A program made the position numbers and the translations under genes. Positions 45,412 through 54,242 of a stretch of DNA of 64,000 bases are shown here, one piece after another. Numbering within the stretch: the stretch's first letter is position 1; the number at the start of each line of letters is the position of its first letter. Location: contig NZ_CP109031.1 in assembly GCF_036226925.1 (NCBI RefSeq), forward strand, positions 8,122,001 to 8,186,000, given 5' to 3'. Below the pieces are notes generated by a model that worked only from the letters and a program-made list of their open reading frames with translations, did not search any database and was not told the origin of the DNA. This stretch comes from Streptomyces sp. NBC_00659. GTDB taxonomy: Bacteria > Actinomycetota > Actinomycetes > Streptomycetales > Streptomycetaceae.

Positions 45412-46599
45412 ATGAGTATGTCAGGATCACAACTTCGCGCCGCCATGCGGGAGTTCGTCGACGGTGAGGTCATCCCCGCCGAACGGGCCCTGGACGCGGG
45501 CGGCGACACCGCCGCCGTCGCGCTGAAGCGACTGCAGGCGAGCGCCAAGGAAAAGGGCCTGTGGGCGCTGGGCCACCCCGCCGAGATCGGCGGCGGCGGT
45601 CTCCCGTTCTACGAGTTCGCCCTCGTCAACGAGATCATCGGCCGTTCCAAGTACGGACAGCTCGCGGCGGGCACCCTGTCGATGCAGGACGCCATCATGC
45701 TGCACCGCTTCGCCAGTGAGGAGCAGAAGCAGCGCTGGCTGCTTCCGCTGGTGGCCGGTGACATCACCCCGAGCACCGGAATGACCGAGCCGGAGGTCGC
45801 CGGATCGGACCCGACGCTCATCCAGGCCACCGCCCGGCTCGACGGCGACGAGTGGGTCATCGACGCCCACAAGTGGTTCACCACCGGCGGCTCCAACGCG
45901 GCGTTCACCACGGTCTACGCCCGCACCGAGCCGGACGACGTCAAGGCCCACCAGGCCCTGTCCGCGATCGTCGTGCCCGCCGGCACACCCGGCTTCGAGG
46001 TCGTCCGCGTCCTCAAGACCATGGGCTCCACCGGCGGAGACCACTGCGAGATCCGCCTCACCGGGGTCCGCGTCCCCTACGAGAACCTGCTCGGCGAGCG
46101 CGGCGGCGGATTCGCCGTCGGCCAGATCCGCCTCGGCCCCGGCCGGATCTTCCACGCCATGCGCTGGCTCGGCCAGGCGCAGCGCGCCTTCGAGCTCATG
46201 GTCGAACGCGCCAACACGCGCTACGCGCACGGCTCGCTGCTCTCGCAGAAGGGCGAGATCCAGCGCTACGTCGCGGAGTCCGCCGCCGAGATTTACGCGG
46301 CGCGGCTGATGGTCCTGGACGCGGCGAAGCAGTTCGACCAGGACGGACAGGCCCGCATCCAGATCAGCATCGTCAAGTTCTGGGCCGCCCAGATGCTCCA
46401 CAACGTCATCGACCGGGCGATCCAGGTCCACGGGGCACTCGGCGTCACCGACGACACGCCCCTCGAGGGCATGTACCGCGAGGCGCGTTTCGCCCGTATC
46501 TACGACGGCCCGGACGAGGTCCACCGGATGGTCGTCGCGCGACGGCTGCTGGCCGACCCCTCCCGCGCCCCCTGGCTCCAGGGAGATCTCGATGACTGA
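45412..46599 (+). CDS. Acyl-CoA dehydrogenase, ACAD10/11-like
   Basis: A 395-residue acyl-CoA dehydrogenase. TPSTGMTEPEVAGSDPT (about 122) is the flavin region, and the C-terminal IYDGPDEVHRMVVARRLL carries an aspartate at the position of the catalytic IYEG glutamate. This is a signature of the ACAD10/11 and LvaC-like group, which acts on 4-hydroxyacyl-CoA after phosphorylation. The gene overlaps the kinase gene that follows by 8 bases; in mammals the two activities are fused in ACAD10/11. The ATG at 45412 is preferred to 45403 because AGGA lies 9 bases before it. Confidence 0.92.
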   Translation: MSMSGSQLRAAMREFVDGEVIPAERALDAGGDTAAVALKRLQASAKEKGLWALGHPAEIGGGGLPFYEFALVNEIIGRSKYGQLAAGTLSMQDAIMLHRFASEEQKQRWLLPLVAGDITPSTGMTEPEVAGSDPTLIQATARLDGDEWVIDAHKWFTTGGSNAAFTTVYARTEPDDVKAHQALSAIVVPAGTPGFEVVRVLKTMGSTGGDHCEIRLTGVRVPYENLLGERGGGFAVGQIRLGPGRIFHAMRWLGQAQRAFELMVERANTRYAHGSLLSQKGEIQRYVAESAAEIYAARLMVLDAAKQFDQDGQARIQISIVKFWAAQMLHNVIDRAIQVHGALGVTDDTPLEGMYREARFARIYDGPDEVHRMVVARRLLADPSRAPWLQGDLDD

Positions 46600-47974
46600 C
46601 CGGGAAGAGATCGAGGCACGACTGAGCGCCGTCTGGGGCGCGCCGGTGACGGCCACCGTCCCCAGCGCCCTGCCCGGCGGCGCCAGCCGGCAGACCATGC
46701 GCTTCACCGCCGAGGTCACGGGCCGCTCCCGCGACCTGGTCCTGCGGCGCGACCTGTCGGGCCAGGCCGGAGCCGAGACGATGGACCTGGAGGCCAAGGT
46801 CATGGCCGCGGCCGCCGCGGCCGGGGTACCGGTCCCGGAGCTGGTGGACAGCGGGCCGTCGCTCGGCGGCAACCCCTACATCGTGATGAGCCATGTGGAG
46901 GGCGAGGTGATCCCCCGCCGCCTGCTGCGCGACGACGCTTACGCCACGGCGCGGGAGACCCTCGCGGCACAGTTCGGCGCCGTCGCCGCGCGGATCCACA
47001 CGATGTCCCCCGACACCCTCGGCGGACTCGGACGGCAGGACCCGATCGCCGCCCTGCGCGCCCTGGCCGAACGCTGGGACACGCCCCGGCCGTCGGTCGA
47101 ACTCGGCATCCGCTGGCTGGAGGACCACCCCGTACCCTCCGTCACCGACACCGTCGTCCACGGAGACCTGCGCAACGGCAACGCCATCGTCGGCCCCGAG
47201 GGCATCCGGGCCGTCCTGGACTGGGAACTGGTCCACCGCGGGGACCCGGTCGAGGACCTCGGATGGCTGTGCGTGAAGGCCTGGCGCTTCGGTTCGGCGC
47301 TGCCGGTCGGCGGGTTCGGCACCCGCGCACAGCTCCTCGACGGGTACGAGCAGGTGGCGGGCTGGCGCCCGACCGACGCGCAACTGCACTGGTGGGAGGT
47401 CTACAGCACGCTGCGCTGGGTGCTGATCTGCCGTCAGCAGGCCGCCGTACACCTCGAAGGCGAACAGGACTCGCTCGAACACGCCGTGATCGGCCGCAGG
47501 GTGTGCGAGGCGGAGTTCGACCTGCTGCTCGCGCTCGGGCTGACGCGGACCGAGAAGGCCGAGGACGTACTGACCGCCGTGGACGCGGCGGAGTCCGAAA
47601 CGGTCGGCACGGGCGCCGCGCCCCACGACGCACCGGACGCCGACCATCTGCTCGCCGTGGTCGAGCGCACCCTCGCCCGCGGTGAGCTCGGTTCGCAGGG
47701 CAGCGGCCGCTACCTCGCCAGGGTCGCGGCCAACGCCCTGCGGATCGTACGGCGGGAGCTCCTGCTCTCGGCCGAGGTCACCGAGCGGCACCGCGGGCGG
47801 CTGGACGGCCTCGGGTTCGCGACGGAGCGGGACCTCGCCGAAGCCCTGCGCTCCGGCGCCGTGACACCTGTGAACCCCCGCGTCGTGGAAGCCGTCGTCG
47901 GGACGGTGCGGGACAAACTGCTCGTGGCCAACCCGGCGTATCTCGGCCGGCCGGACGCCCCGGAAGAGGGCTGA
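46592..47974 (+). CDS. APH-fold acyl-CoA kinase fused to a DUF6285-like domain
   Basis: A 460-residue protein. Residues 1-330 are an aminoglycoside-phosphotransferase-fold kinase with catalytic VHGDLRNGNAIV (about 189) and the metal loop VLDWELVHRGDPVEDLGWL (about 208). The group includes LvaA, which phosphorylates 4-hydroxyvaleryl-CoA, and the kinase domain of ACAD10/11. Residues 350-460 form a helical domain resembling DUF6285, found elsewhere as a separate small protein next to such kinases. The 8-base overlap with the dehydrogenase gene supports joint action on 4-hydroxyacyl-CoA. Aminoglycoside resistance is unlikely in this context. Confidence 0.88.
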   Translation: MTDREEIEARLSAVWGAPVTATVPSALPGGASRQTMRFTAEVTGRSRDLVLRRDLSGQAGAETMDLEAKVMAAAAAAGVPVPELVDSGPSLGGNPYIVMSHVEGEVIPRRLLRDDAYATARETLAAQFGAVAARIHTMSPDTLGGLGRQDPIAALRALAERWDTPRPSVELGIRWLEDHPVPSVTDTVVHGDLRNGNAIVGPEGIRAVLDWELVHRGDPVEDLGWLCVKAWRFGSALPVGGFGTRAQLLDGYEQVAGWRPTDAQLHWWEVYSTLRWVLICRQQAAVHLEGEQDSLEHAVIGRRVCEAEFDLLLALGLTRTEKAEDVLTAVDAAESETVGTGAAPHDAPDADHLLAVVERTLARGELGSQGSGRYLARVAANALRIVRRELLLSAEVTERHRGRLDGLGFATERDLAEALRSGAVTPVNPRVVEAVVGTVRDKLLVANPAYLGRPDAPEEG

Positions 47975-48017
47975 CAGCGCGGGCCACCGGCGCGCGCGAG
48001 CGCGTGCGACGACCCTC

Positions 48018-48030
48018 GGTAGTCTCTACC
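48018..48030. promoter_or_regulatory. GGTAG-TCT-CTACC, likely TetR autoregulatory site
   Basis: A 13-base inverted repeat 34 bases before the TetR gene. TAGTCT within it can act as -10, so a bound repressor would block transcription. It differs in sequence from the GTACCG palindromes. Confidence 0.5.
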
Positions 48031-48063
48031 TCCCCCGGCACCCTTCTCGAGAATGGCAGGTCA

Positions 48064-48657
48064 ATGGCCCCCAAGTCACCTCAGAAAGCTCGGATCCTGC
48101 ATGCCGCGGCGGAGCTGTTCGCCGAACACGGCTACCACGGCACCGGGATGGCCCAACTCGAGGCGGCGGTCGGGCTCCAGAGAGGCGCGCTGTACCACCA
48201 CATCGGGAACAAGGAAGCCCTGCTCTTCGAGATCAGCGCCTCCCAGCTGCGTGTCATGGTCGAGATCGCGCTCGACATCGAGAAGCGCGTCGAGGACCCC
48301 GAGGAGCGCTTCAGGGAACTGGCCCGGACGCTGATGGAGAACATCGCCGACCACGTCCTCGAATGGACCGTGCACTACCGGGACTTCACCGCGCTCACGG
48401 GCCCGCTCATGGAGTCGGTGCTCGATCTGCGCAAGCAGTACGAGCAGGTGTGGCAGCGCACGCTCAACGCGGGCATCGACGCGGGGGACTTCAAGGCGAT
48501 GCCCGAGTCCGTCGCGCTGAAGGGAATCCTCGGAATGTTCAACTACTCGTACGTGTGGCTGAAGAAGGACGCCGGACTCCCGCCGCGCGAGATCGCGGAC
48601 CTCTTCTGCGACACATTCCTGTCCGGCATCCTGCGCTCCGCGCCGCCGGCCGGCTGA
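48064..48657 (+). CDS. TetR-family transcriptional regulator
   Basis: A 197-residue TetR regulator with an N-terminal helix-turn-helix (MAQLEAAVGLQRGALYHHIG, about residues 29-48) and a ligand-binding C-terminal domain. The C-terminus resembles KstR2/FadR-like acyl-CoA-sensing members, so an acyl-CoA intermediate may be its ligand. It separates the kinase gene from the crotonase gene and is the best candidate, with the GntR protein, for controlling this cluster. ATG 48064 begins the conserved part. Confidence 0.92.
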   Translation: MAPKSPQKARILHAAAELFAEHGYHGTGMAQLEAAVGLQRGALYHHIGNKEALLFEISASQLRVMVEIALDIEKRVEDPEERFRELARTLMENIADHVLEWTVHYRDFTALTGPLMESVLDLRKQYEQVWQRTLNAGIDAGDFKAMPESVALKGILGMFNYSYVWLKKDAGLPPREIADLFCDTFLSGILRSAPPAG

Positions 48658-48712
48658 ACACCACGTCGTCCGAGCGATCGAGCCGGTACGACCGCACCAC
48701 AAGGAGAACGAC

Positions 48713-49477
48713 ATGTCGGACGAAGTCCTGGTCGAACGCCGTGACGGCGTGCAGATCATCACCATCAACCGGCCGCAGGCGAAGAACGCCCTGAACCTGG
48801 CCGTCGCCCGTGCCGTCGCGGACGCCGTCGACGAGCTGGACGCCTCCGACGACCTCCGGGTCGGCGTCCTGACCGGAGCCGGCGGGACGTTCTCGGCCGG
48901 GATGGACCTCAAGGCCTTCCTCAGGGGCGAGAGCCCGGCGATCGAGGGCCGGGGGCTGGCCGGCATCACCGTCACCCCGCCGAAGAAGCCGCTCATCGGC
49001 GCCGTCGAGGGCTGGGCGCTGGCCGGAGGGTTCGAGCTCGTGCTGGCCTGCGACCTGGTGGTCGCCGGCGACACGGCCAGGTTCGGCGTCCCGGAGGTGA
49101 CCCGCTCCCTGGTGGCGGCCGTCGGCGGCGCACTGCTGCTGCCGCGCCGTATCCCGTACGCGATCGCCATGGAGATGCTGCTCACCGGCGATCCGATCAC
49201 CGCGCAGCGTGGCGCGGAGATCGGCCTCGTCAACCGCCTGGTGCCCGAAGGCAAGGCGCTGGAGGGCGCGCTGGAGCTGGCCGCGCGGGTGGCGGCGGCC
49301 GGACCCCTGGCCGTCGCGGCCACGAAGCGGATCGCCCGCTCCAGCGCGGACTGGACGCTCGCCGAGGGCTGGGAGGAGCAGGAGCGGATCATCGCGCCGG
49401 TGTTCGTCTCCGAGGACGCGCGCGAGGGCGCCACCGCGTTCGCGGAGAAGCGCAGTCCAGTGTGGAGCGGCCGTTGA
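48713..49477 (+). CDS. Enoyl-CoA hydratase (crotonase)
   Basis: A 254-residue crotonase. The oxyanion segments are TFSAGMDLKAF (about 62) and WALAGGFELVLACD (about 103). The first catalytic glutamate is present in FGVPEVTRSL (about 127), as in hydratases of the CaiD/EchA group. It would supply the hydratase step that the crotonase at 43778 seems to lack. AAGGAG lies 8 bases before the ATG. Confidence 0.92.
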   Translation: MSDEVLVERRDGVQIITINRPQAKNALNLAVARAVADAVDELDASDDLRVGVLTGAGGTFSAGMDLKAFLRGESPAIEGRGLAGITVTPPKKPLIGAVEGWALAGGFELVLACDLVVAGDTARFGVPEVTRSLVAAVGGALLLPRRIPYAIAMEMLLTGDPITAQRGAEIGLVNRLVPEGKALEGALELAARVAAAGPLAVAATKRIARSSADWTLAEGWEEQERIIAPVFVSEDAREGATAFAEKRSPVWSGR

Positions 49478-49625
49478 AGCGGCGGTGACTGTCGCCCGTC
49501 CGGACCCGCCCCGGCGTGTCGTGGCCGGTCGCGGGCCGTCCGGCGGCGGGCAGGTCGACGGCCCGGCCGCCGCTCCGGACGGGATCACGCCCGTCCCCGA
49601 TGCCCGCGGGGCGCCGGCGCCGGCG

Positions 49626-50162
49626 TCAGGCGATACGTCCGACGTACGCCAGCGCCTGCCGCAGCAGAACGCCGTGACCGCCCGGCATGTCGTCCGTGAC
49701 CACGTGCGACGCGGCCTCCTCCGGACTGAACCAGACCAGGTCCAGCGCGTCCTGCCGGGGGCGGCAGTCGCCGGTGACCGGCACGATGTACGCCAGGGAC
49801 ACGGCGTGCTGGCGCGGGTCGTGGAACGGTGTGACGCCGAGGGTCGGGAAGTACTCCGCGACGGTGAAGGGCTGCAGGGAGGCCGGGATCCGGGGCAGGG
49901 CCACCGGGCCGAGGTCCTTCTCCAGGTGGCGCAGCAGGGCGTCCCGGACCCGCTCGTGGTGCAGCACCCGGCCGGAGACGAGGGAGCGGGTGACCGTTCC
50001 GTCCGGACCGATGCCGAGCAGGAGCCCGATGTGGGTGACTTCGCCGTTGTCGTCGACACGCACGGGTACGGCCTCGACGTACAGGATCGGCATGCGGGCG
50101 CGGGCCGATTCCAGTTCGTCACGGGACAGCCAGCCGGGCGTGGTTTCGGTCAAGTCAGACAT
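49626..50162 (-). CDS. NUDIX-like protein (DUF4916)
   Basis: A 178-residue protein of the DUF4916 NUDIX-fold family. The N-terminal PGWLSRDELESARARMPILYVEAVPVR is family-typical. The NUDIX box is degenerate, reading SGRVLHHERVRDALLRHLEKDLG, and lacks the usual G-x5-E-x7-REUxEExG metal ligands, so nucleoside-diphosphate hydrolysis is doubtful. It is transcribed away from the hydroxyquinol gene and separated from it by the 8-bp repeat array. Confidence 0.85.
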   Translation of the reverse strand: MSDLTETTPGWLSRDELESARARMPILYVEAVPVRVDDNGEVTHIGLLLGIGPDGTVTRSLVSGRVLHHERVRDALLRHLEKDLGPVALPRIPASLQPFTVAEYFPTLGVTPFHDPRQHAVSLAYIVPVTGDCRPRQDALDLVWFSPEEAASHVVTDDMPGGHGVLLRQALAYVGRIA

Positions 50163-50481
50163 TGCTTGATCATACTTTCCGTGCGTCCGGTGCGGGCGTG
50201 ATCCTCCAGGTCAACGATGCCCCACGGAAAGGGTCATCGCGCGTACCTCGGCGTCGGCAACGGTGTTTCGGCCCGGTGGCCCGGTGGCCCGGTGGCCCGG
50301 TGGCCCGGTGGCCCGGTGGCCCGGTGGCCCGGTGGCCCGGTGGCCCGGTGGCCCGGTGGCCCGGTGGCCCCTGGCCCGGACACGGCGTGGAGGTTCGTCG
50401 GCCCGGGGCGGTGCGTGCCGTCCGGTCTCGTAGCCTGGGCACGCTCGGCAGGACGACGACCGGCTGGACCACGGGAGCGGC
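50163..50481. other. Divergent intergenic region holding the 8-bp repeat array
   Basis: 319 bases between the NUDIX-like and dioxygenase genes. It contains promoters for both and twelve tandem copies of an 8-bp unit. No separate gene is supported. Confidence 0.6.
50271..50366. repeat. Twelve perfect tandem copies of GCCCGGTG
   Basis: An uninterrupted 96-base array with period 8, flanked by partial copies. It starts 109 bases from the NUDIX-like start and ends 115 bases before the dioxygenase start. Such arrays change length by slippage; as 8 is not a multiple of 3 or of a DNA turn, copy-number change alters frame and helical phase. Confidence 0.95.
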
Positions 50482-51341
50482 ATGGCCAGGGAACGCACCA
50501 CGAGGATCACGGACGCTGTCGTCGACAGTTTCGCGGGCACGGCCGATCCGAGGCTGCGTGAGCTGCTCGGCGCGCTCACCCGCCATCTGCACGCCTTCGT
50601 CCGCGAGAGCCGGCCGACGACCGCGGAGTGGGAGAGCGCCGTGGCCTTCCTCGCGGCGACCGGACACATGTGCACGGACACCCGGCAGGAGTTCGTCCTC
50701 CTGTCGGACGTGCTCGGTGTCTCCATGCTGGTGGAGACCCTGAACGGCCACGGCGACCCGGGTGCGACGGAGTCGACCGTGCTCGGACCCTTCCACATGA
50801 CGCAATCGCCCGCACGGGAACTCGGCGCGACCATCGACCTGGTGGGCACCGGCGAGCCGTGCGTGGTCAGCGGCCGGGTACTGTCCCGGGACGGCACTCC
50901 GCTGCCGGGCGCCGTCCTCGACGTGTGGCAGGCGGACGACCAGGGCTTCTACGACGTCCAGCGGCCGGACGTGCAACCGCCCGGCAACGGCCGCGGGCTC
51001 TTCACCGCGGACGCCGAGGGCCGCTTCCGGTTCCGCACCTGTGTACCGAGTCCGTACCCGATCCCCACCGACGGCCCGGTCGGCGCCCTGCTCGGGGCCA
51101 CCGGCCGCCACTCCTGGCGCCCCGCCCACATCCACTTCATTGCCTCGGCCGAGGGCCACGCCCCCGTCACCACGCACATCTTCGTGGCGGGCAGCCCCTA
51201 TCTGGACTCGGACGCAGTCTTCGCCGTGAAAAGGAGTCTCGTCCAGGACTTCGCCGAGACCGACGACCCCGCGCTGGCACGGGAGTTCGGCGTCGCGAAC
51301 CCCTTCCGCCACGCCCGCTTCGACCTCGTCCTGGAGACGGC

Positions 51342-51345
<4 letters not shown>
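50482..51345 (+). CDS. Hydroxyquinol 1,2-dioxygenase
   Basis: A 287-residue intradiol dioxygenase that cleaves 1,2,4-trihydroxybenzene to maleylacetate with Fe(III). The N-terminal dimerisation domain is followed by the catalytic domain. The four iron ligands are visible: Tyr in GFYDVQ (about 154), Tyr in SPYPIP (about 191), and two His in PAHIHF (about 216 and 218). Specificity for hydroxyquinol rather than catechol is inferred from the adjacent maleylacetate reductase gene, which overlaps by ATGA. Confidence 0.93.
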
Positions 51346-52427
<1,082 letters not shown>

Positions 52428-52443
52428 GAGCTGTTGTCCGGAC

Positions 52444-52471
52444 CGGATTGCGGATTGCGGATTGCGGATTG
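52444..52471. repeat. Four tandem copies of CGGATTG
   Basis: A perfect 7-bp tandem array of four units just after the maleylacetate reductase gene; non-coding. Confidence 0.9.
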
Positions 52472-52570
52472 CGGGTTTCGGGTTGGAGGGGCGGACGGTG
52501 GCATGTCGGAGCGCGTGCCCGACTCGCCGTCCCCGACCAGTGGCTGTGACCGGCGGTTTCGCCAAAGGCC

Positions 52571-52933
52571 CTAGCCCGTCATCTCCTTCTGTCCGCGGGC
52601 GGCCGGCCGCTCGCGTCCCCAGGCGGCCAGCGGCTGGAGTGCGTCGTTGAGGCGCGCGCCGTCCTTGGTGAGCGAGTACTCGACGCGGGGCGGCACCTCG
52701 TCGTAGGAGACGCGGTGCACGACACCGTCCGCTTCCATCTCGCGCAGGTGCGAGGCAAGCACCTTCTCGGTGATCCCCGGAAGCAGTCGGCGCAACTCGC
52801 CGAAGCGGCTGCAGGAGTGCTCGTGGAGTGCCCAGAGGATCAGCACCTTCCACTTGCCTCCGATCACCTCCATCGCGGTGTCGATCCCGCAGGCGTGTCC
52901 GTCCGGTGCGCCCGGCCGGTTCAGCGTCGTCAT
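52571..52933 (-). CDS. HxlR-family regulator
   Basis: A 120-residue HxlR-type winged-helix regulator. Landmarks are CGIDTAMEVIGGKWKVLILW with the family's N-terminal cysteine, the SRFGELRRLLPGITEKVLASHL helix-turn-helix and the wing RVEYSLTKDG. The cysteine often makes these regulators redox- or aldehyde-sensitive. It is transcribed away from an oxidoreductase gene 97 bases away, the usual arrangement for HxlR repressors and their target. Confidence 0.93.
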   Translation of the reverse strand: MTTLNRPGAPDGHACGIDTAMEVIGGKWKVLILWALHEHSCSRFGELRRLLPGITEKVLASHLREMEADGVVHRVSYDEVPPRVEYSLTKDGARLNDALQPLAAWGRERPAARGQKEMTG

Positions 52934-52984
52934 GACCCCACCCTTCCGACGTGCTCGCTCACCCCGGGGTAACCACCCACTCCG

Positions 52985-52996
52985 AAGTGCGTACTT
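52985..52996. promoter_or_regulatory. AAGT-GCGT-ACTT operator candidate
   Basis: Inverted repeat in the divergent region between the HxlR and oxidoreductase genes. HxlR proteins bind similar AGTAC/GTACT-type repeats. It lies next to TTGATC (52995-53000), a possible -35. Confidence 0.55.
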
Positions 52997-53030
52997 GATC
53001 ACCTCCGGGTCTGTGGCCAGCCTAATCGGC

Positions 53031-53912
53031 ATGACACAGAACCCTGTTGAGAAGACCTCCGTCACGATGCTGGGCCTCGGCGCGATGGGCACCGCGCTGG
53101 CCCGTACCTGGCTTGCCGCCGGCCACCCGCTCACCGTCTGGAACCGCACCCCGGCCCGCGCCGCGGCGCTCGCCGCCGAGGGGGCGAAGGTCGCGGACAG
53201 TGCCGCCGCGGCGGTCGCGGCGAACACCCTGGTCGTCGTCTGCCTGTTGGACGATGCCTCGGTCGACGAGGCACTGGCCGGCGCCGACCTGGCCGGCAGG
53301 GACCTGGTCAACCTGACCACCAGCACCCCTGCCCAGGCCCGTGCCCGCGCCGAGTGGGCCCGCGAGCTCGGTGCCCGCTACCTGGACGGCGGGATCATGG
53401 CCGTCCCGCCGATGATCGGTGTCCCGGAAGCCGGCGGCTACGTCTTCTACAGCGGCTCGCGGGAGCTGTTCGAGCGGCACCAGGAGGTGCTGCGCGTCCC
53501 GGCCGGTACCACCTACGTCGGCGAGGACGCCGGCTTCGCGGCCCTGCACGACGTGGCCCTGCTGAGCGCCATGTACGGGATGTTCGCCGGGGCCGCGCAC
53601 GCCTTCGCCCTGATCCGCAAGGAGGACATCGACCCCGCGTCGCTCGCCCCGCTGCTCGCCGACTGGCTCGTAGCCATGGCGCCGGCCGTTCACCAGACCG
53701 CCGACCGGCTGCGAAGCGGGGACTACACCAAGGGCGTCGTCTCCGACCTCGCCATGCAGGTGGCCGGCACCCCGACCTTCCTGAGCACCGCCGAGCAGCA
53801 GGGTGTCAGCTCTGAACTGCTCAGTCCCTACTTCGCGTTGATGCGCCGCCGCTTGGCCGAGGGCGGTGGCGAGGAGGACCTGACCGGCGTGATCGACCTG
53901 CTGGTGCGCTGA
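53031..53912 (+). CDS. NAD(P)-dependent imine-reductase-like oxidoreductase
   Basis: A 293-residue member of the 6-phosphogluconate dehydrogenase-like superfamily. It has the Rossmann motif GLGAMGTALA (about 15-24), an NRTPARAAAL segment (about 39) suggesting NADPH, and a C-terminal helical domain. The DGGIMAVPPMIGVPEAGG segment (about 120) resembles imine reductases rather than hydroxyisobutyrate dehydrogenase, which would keep a catalytic lysine. The physiological substrate is unknown. It is probably repressed by the divergent HxlR protein. Confidence 0.88.
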   Translation: MTQNPVEKTSVTMLGLGAMGTALARTWLAAGHPLTVWNRTPARAAALAAEGAKVADSAAAAVAANTLVVVCLLDDASVDEALAGADLAGRDLVNLTTSTPAQARARAEWARELGARYLDGGIMAVPPMIGVPEAGGYVFYSGSRELFERHQEVLRVPAGTTYVGEDAGFAALHDVALLSAMYGMFAGAAHAFALIRKEDIDPASLAPLLADWLVAMAPAVHQTADRLRSGDYTKGVVSDLAMQVAGTPTFLSTAEQQGVSSELLSPYFALMRRRLAEGGGEEDLTGVIDLLVR

Positions 53913-54242
53913 CCGGCCGCTTGCCGCCCCGGGGGAGACCCCGCCTCCGGGGCGTTCCGATCCCGTCGTGGTGAACCTCGAACAGGCAGTCTTTCCCGGC
54001 TGCTTCAGCGGGTGTCGGGAGTGCCCGGCGGCAACAGGGCTGCTGCGCAAGGGAGTCGGGCCACGATCGGGTCCGGCGTCTCCCAACAGGCCTTCTCAAC
54101 CTCCCCATTGGTAGATCCTTCATCGCTCCGACACCCGCGACCTCTGGTGTTTTTCGCGCCCACCCGGAAGGCTGATCTGGGCATGCCAAGACGACCGCCT
54201 GGTCTGCCCTGCCCCCACGCCGCGGTCGATCTGGAGGAAGCA
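53913..54242. other. Intergenic region before the NPP1 gene
   Basis: 330 bases with no supported gene. A hairpin at 53925-53954 may end the oxidoreductase transcript. The remainder should contain the promoter for the secreted NPP1 protein, but no clear -10/-35 is recognised. Confidence 0.5.
53925..53954 (+). terminator. Terminator-like hairpin after the oxidoreductase gene
   Basis: Stem CGCCCCGG (53925-53932) with CCGGGGCG (53947-53954) and a 14-base loop. No U-tract. Confidence 0.6.

Noticed and set aside
46592..47974. Aminoglycoside resistance phosphotransferase
   Set aside because: Only the kinase fold is shared; the 8-base overlap with an acyl-CoA dehydrogenase gene and the extra C-terminal domain point to acyl-CoA metabolism.
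50271..50366. CRISPR array
   Set aside because: The 8-bp units are directly adjacent with no spacers and there are no cas genes; it is a simple tandem repeat.
50162..51312. Long open frames across the 8-bp array on both strands
   Set aside because: They arise because the repeat has no stop codon in any frame; they conflict with the NUDIX-like and dioxygenase genes.
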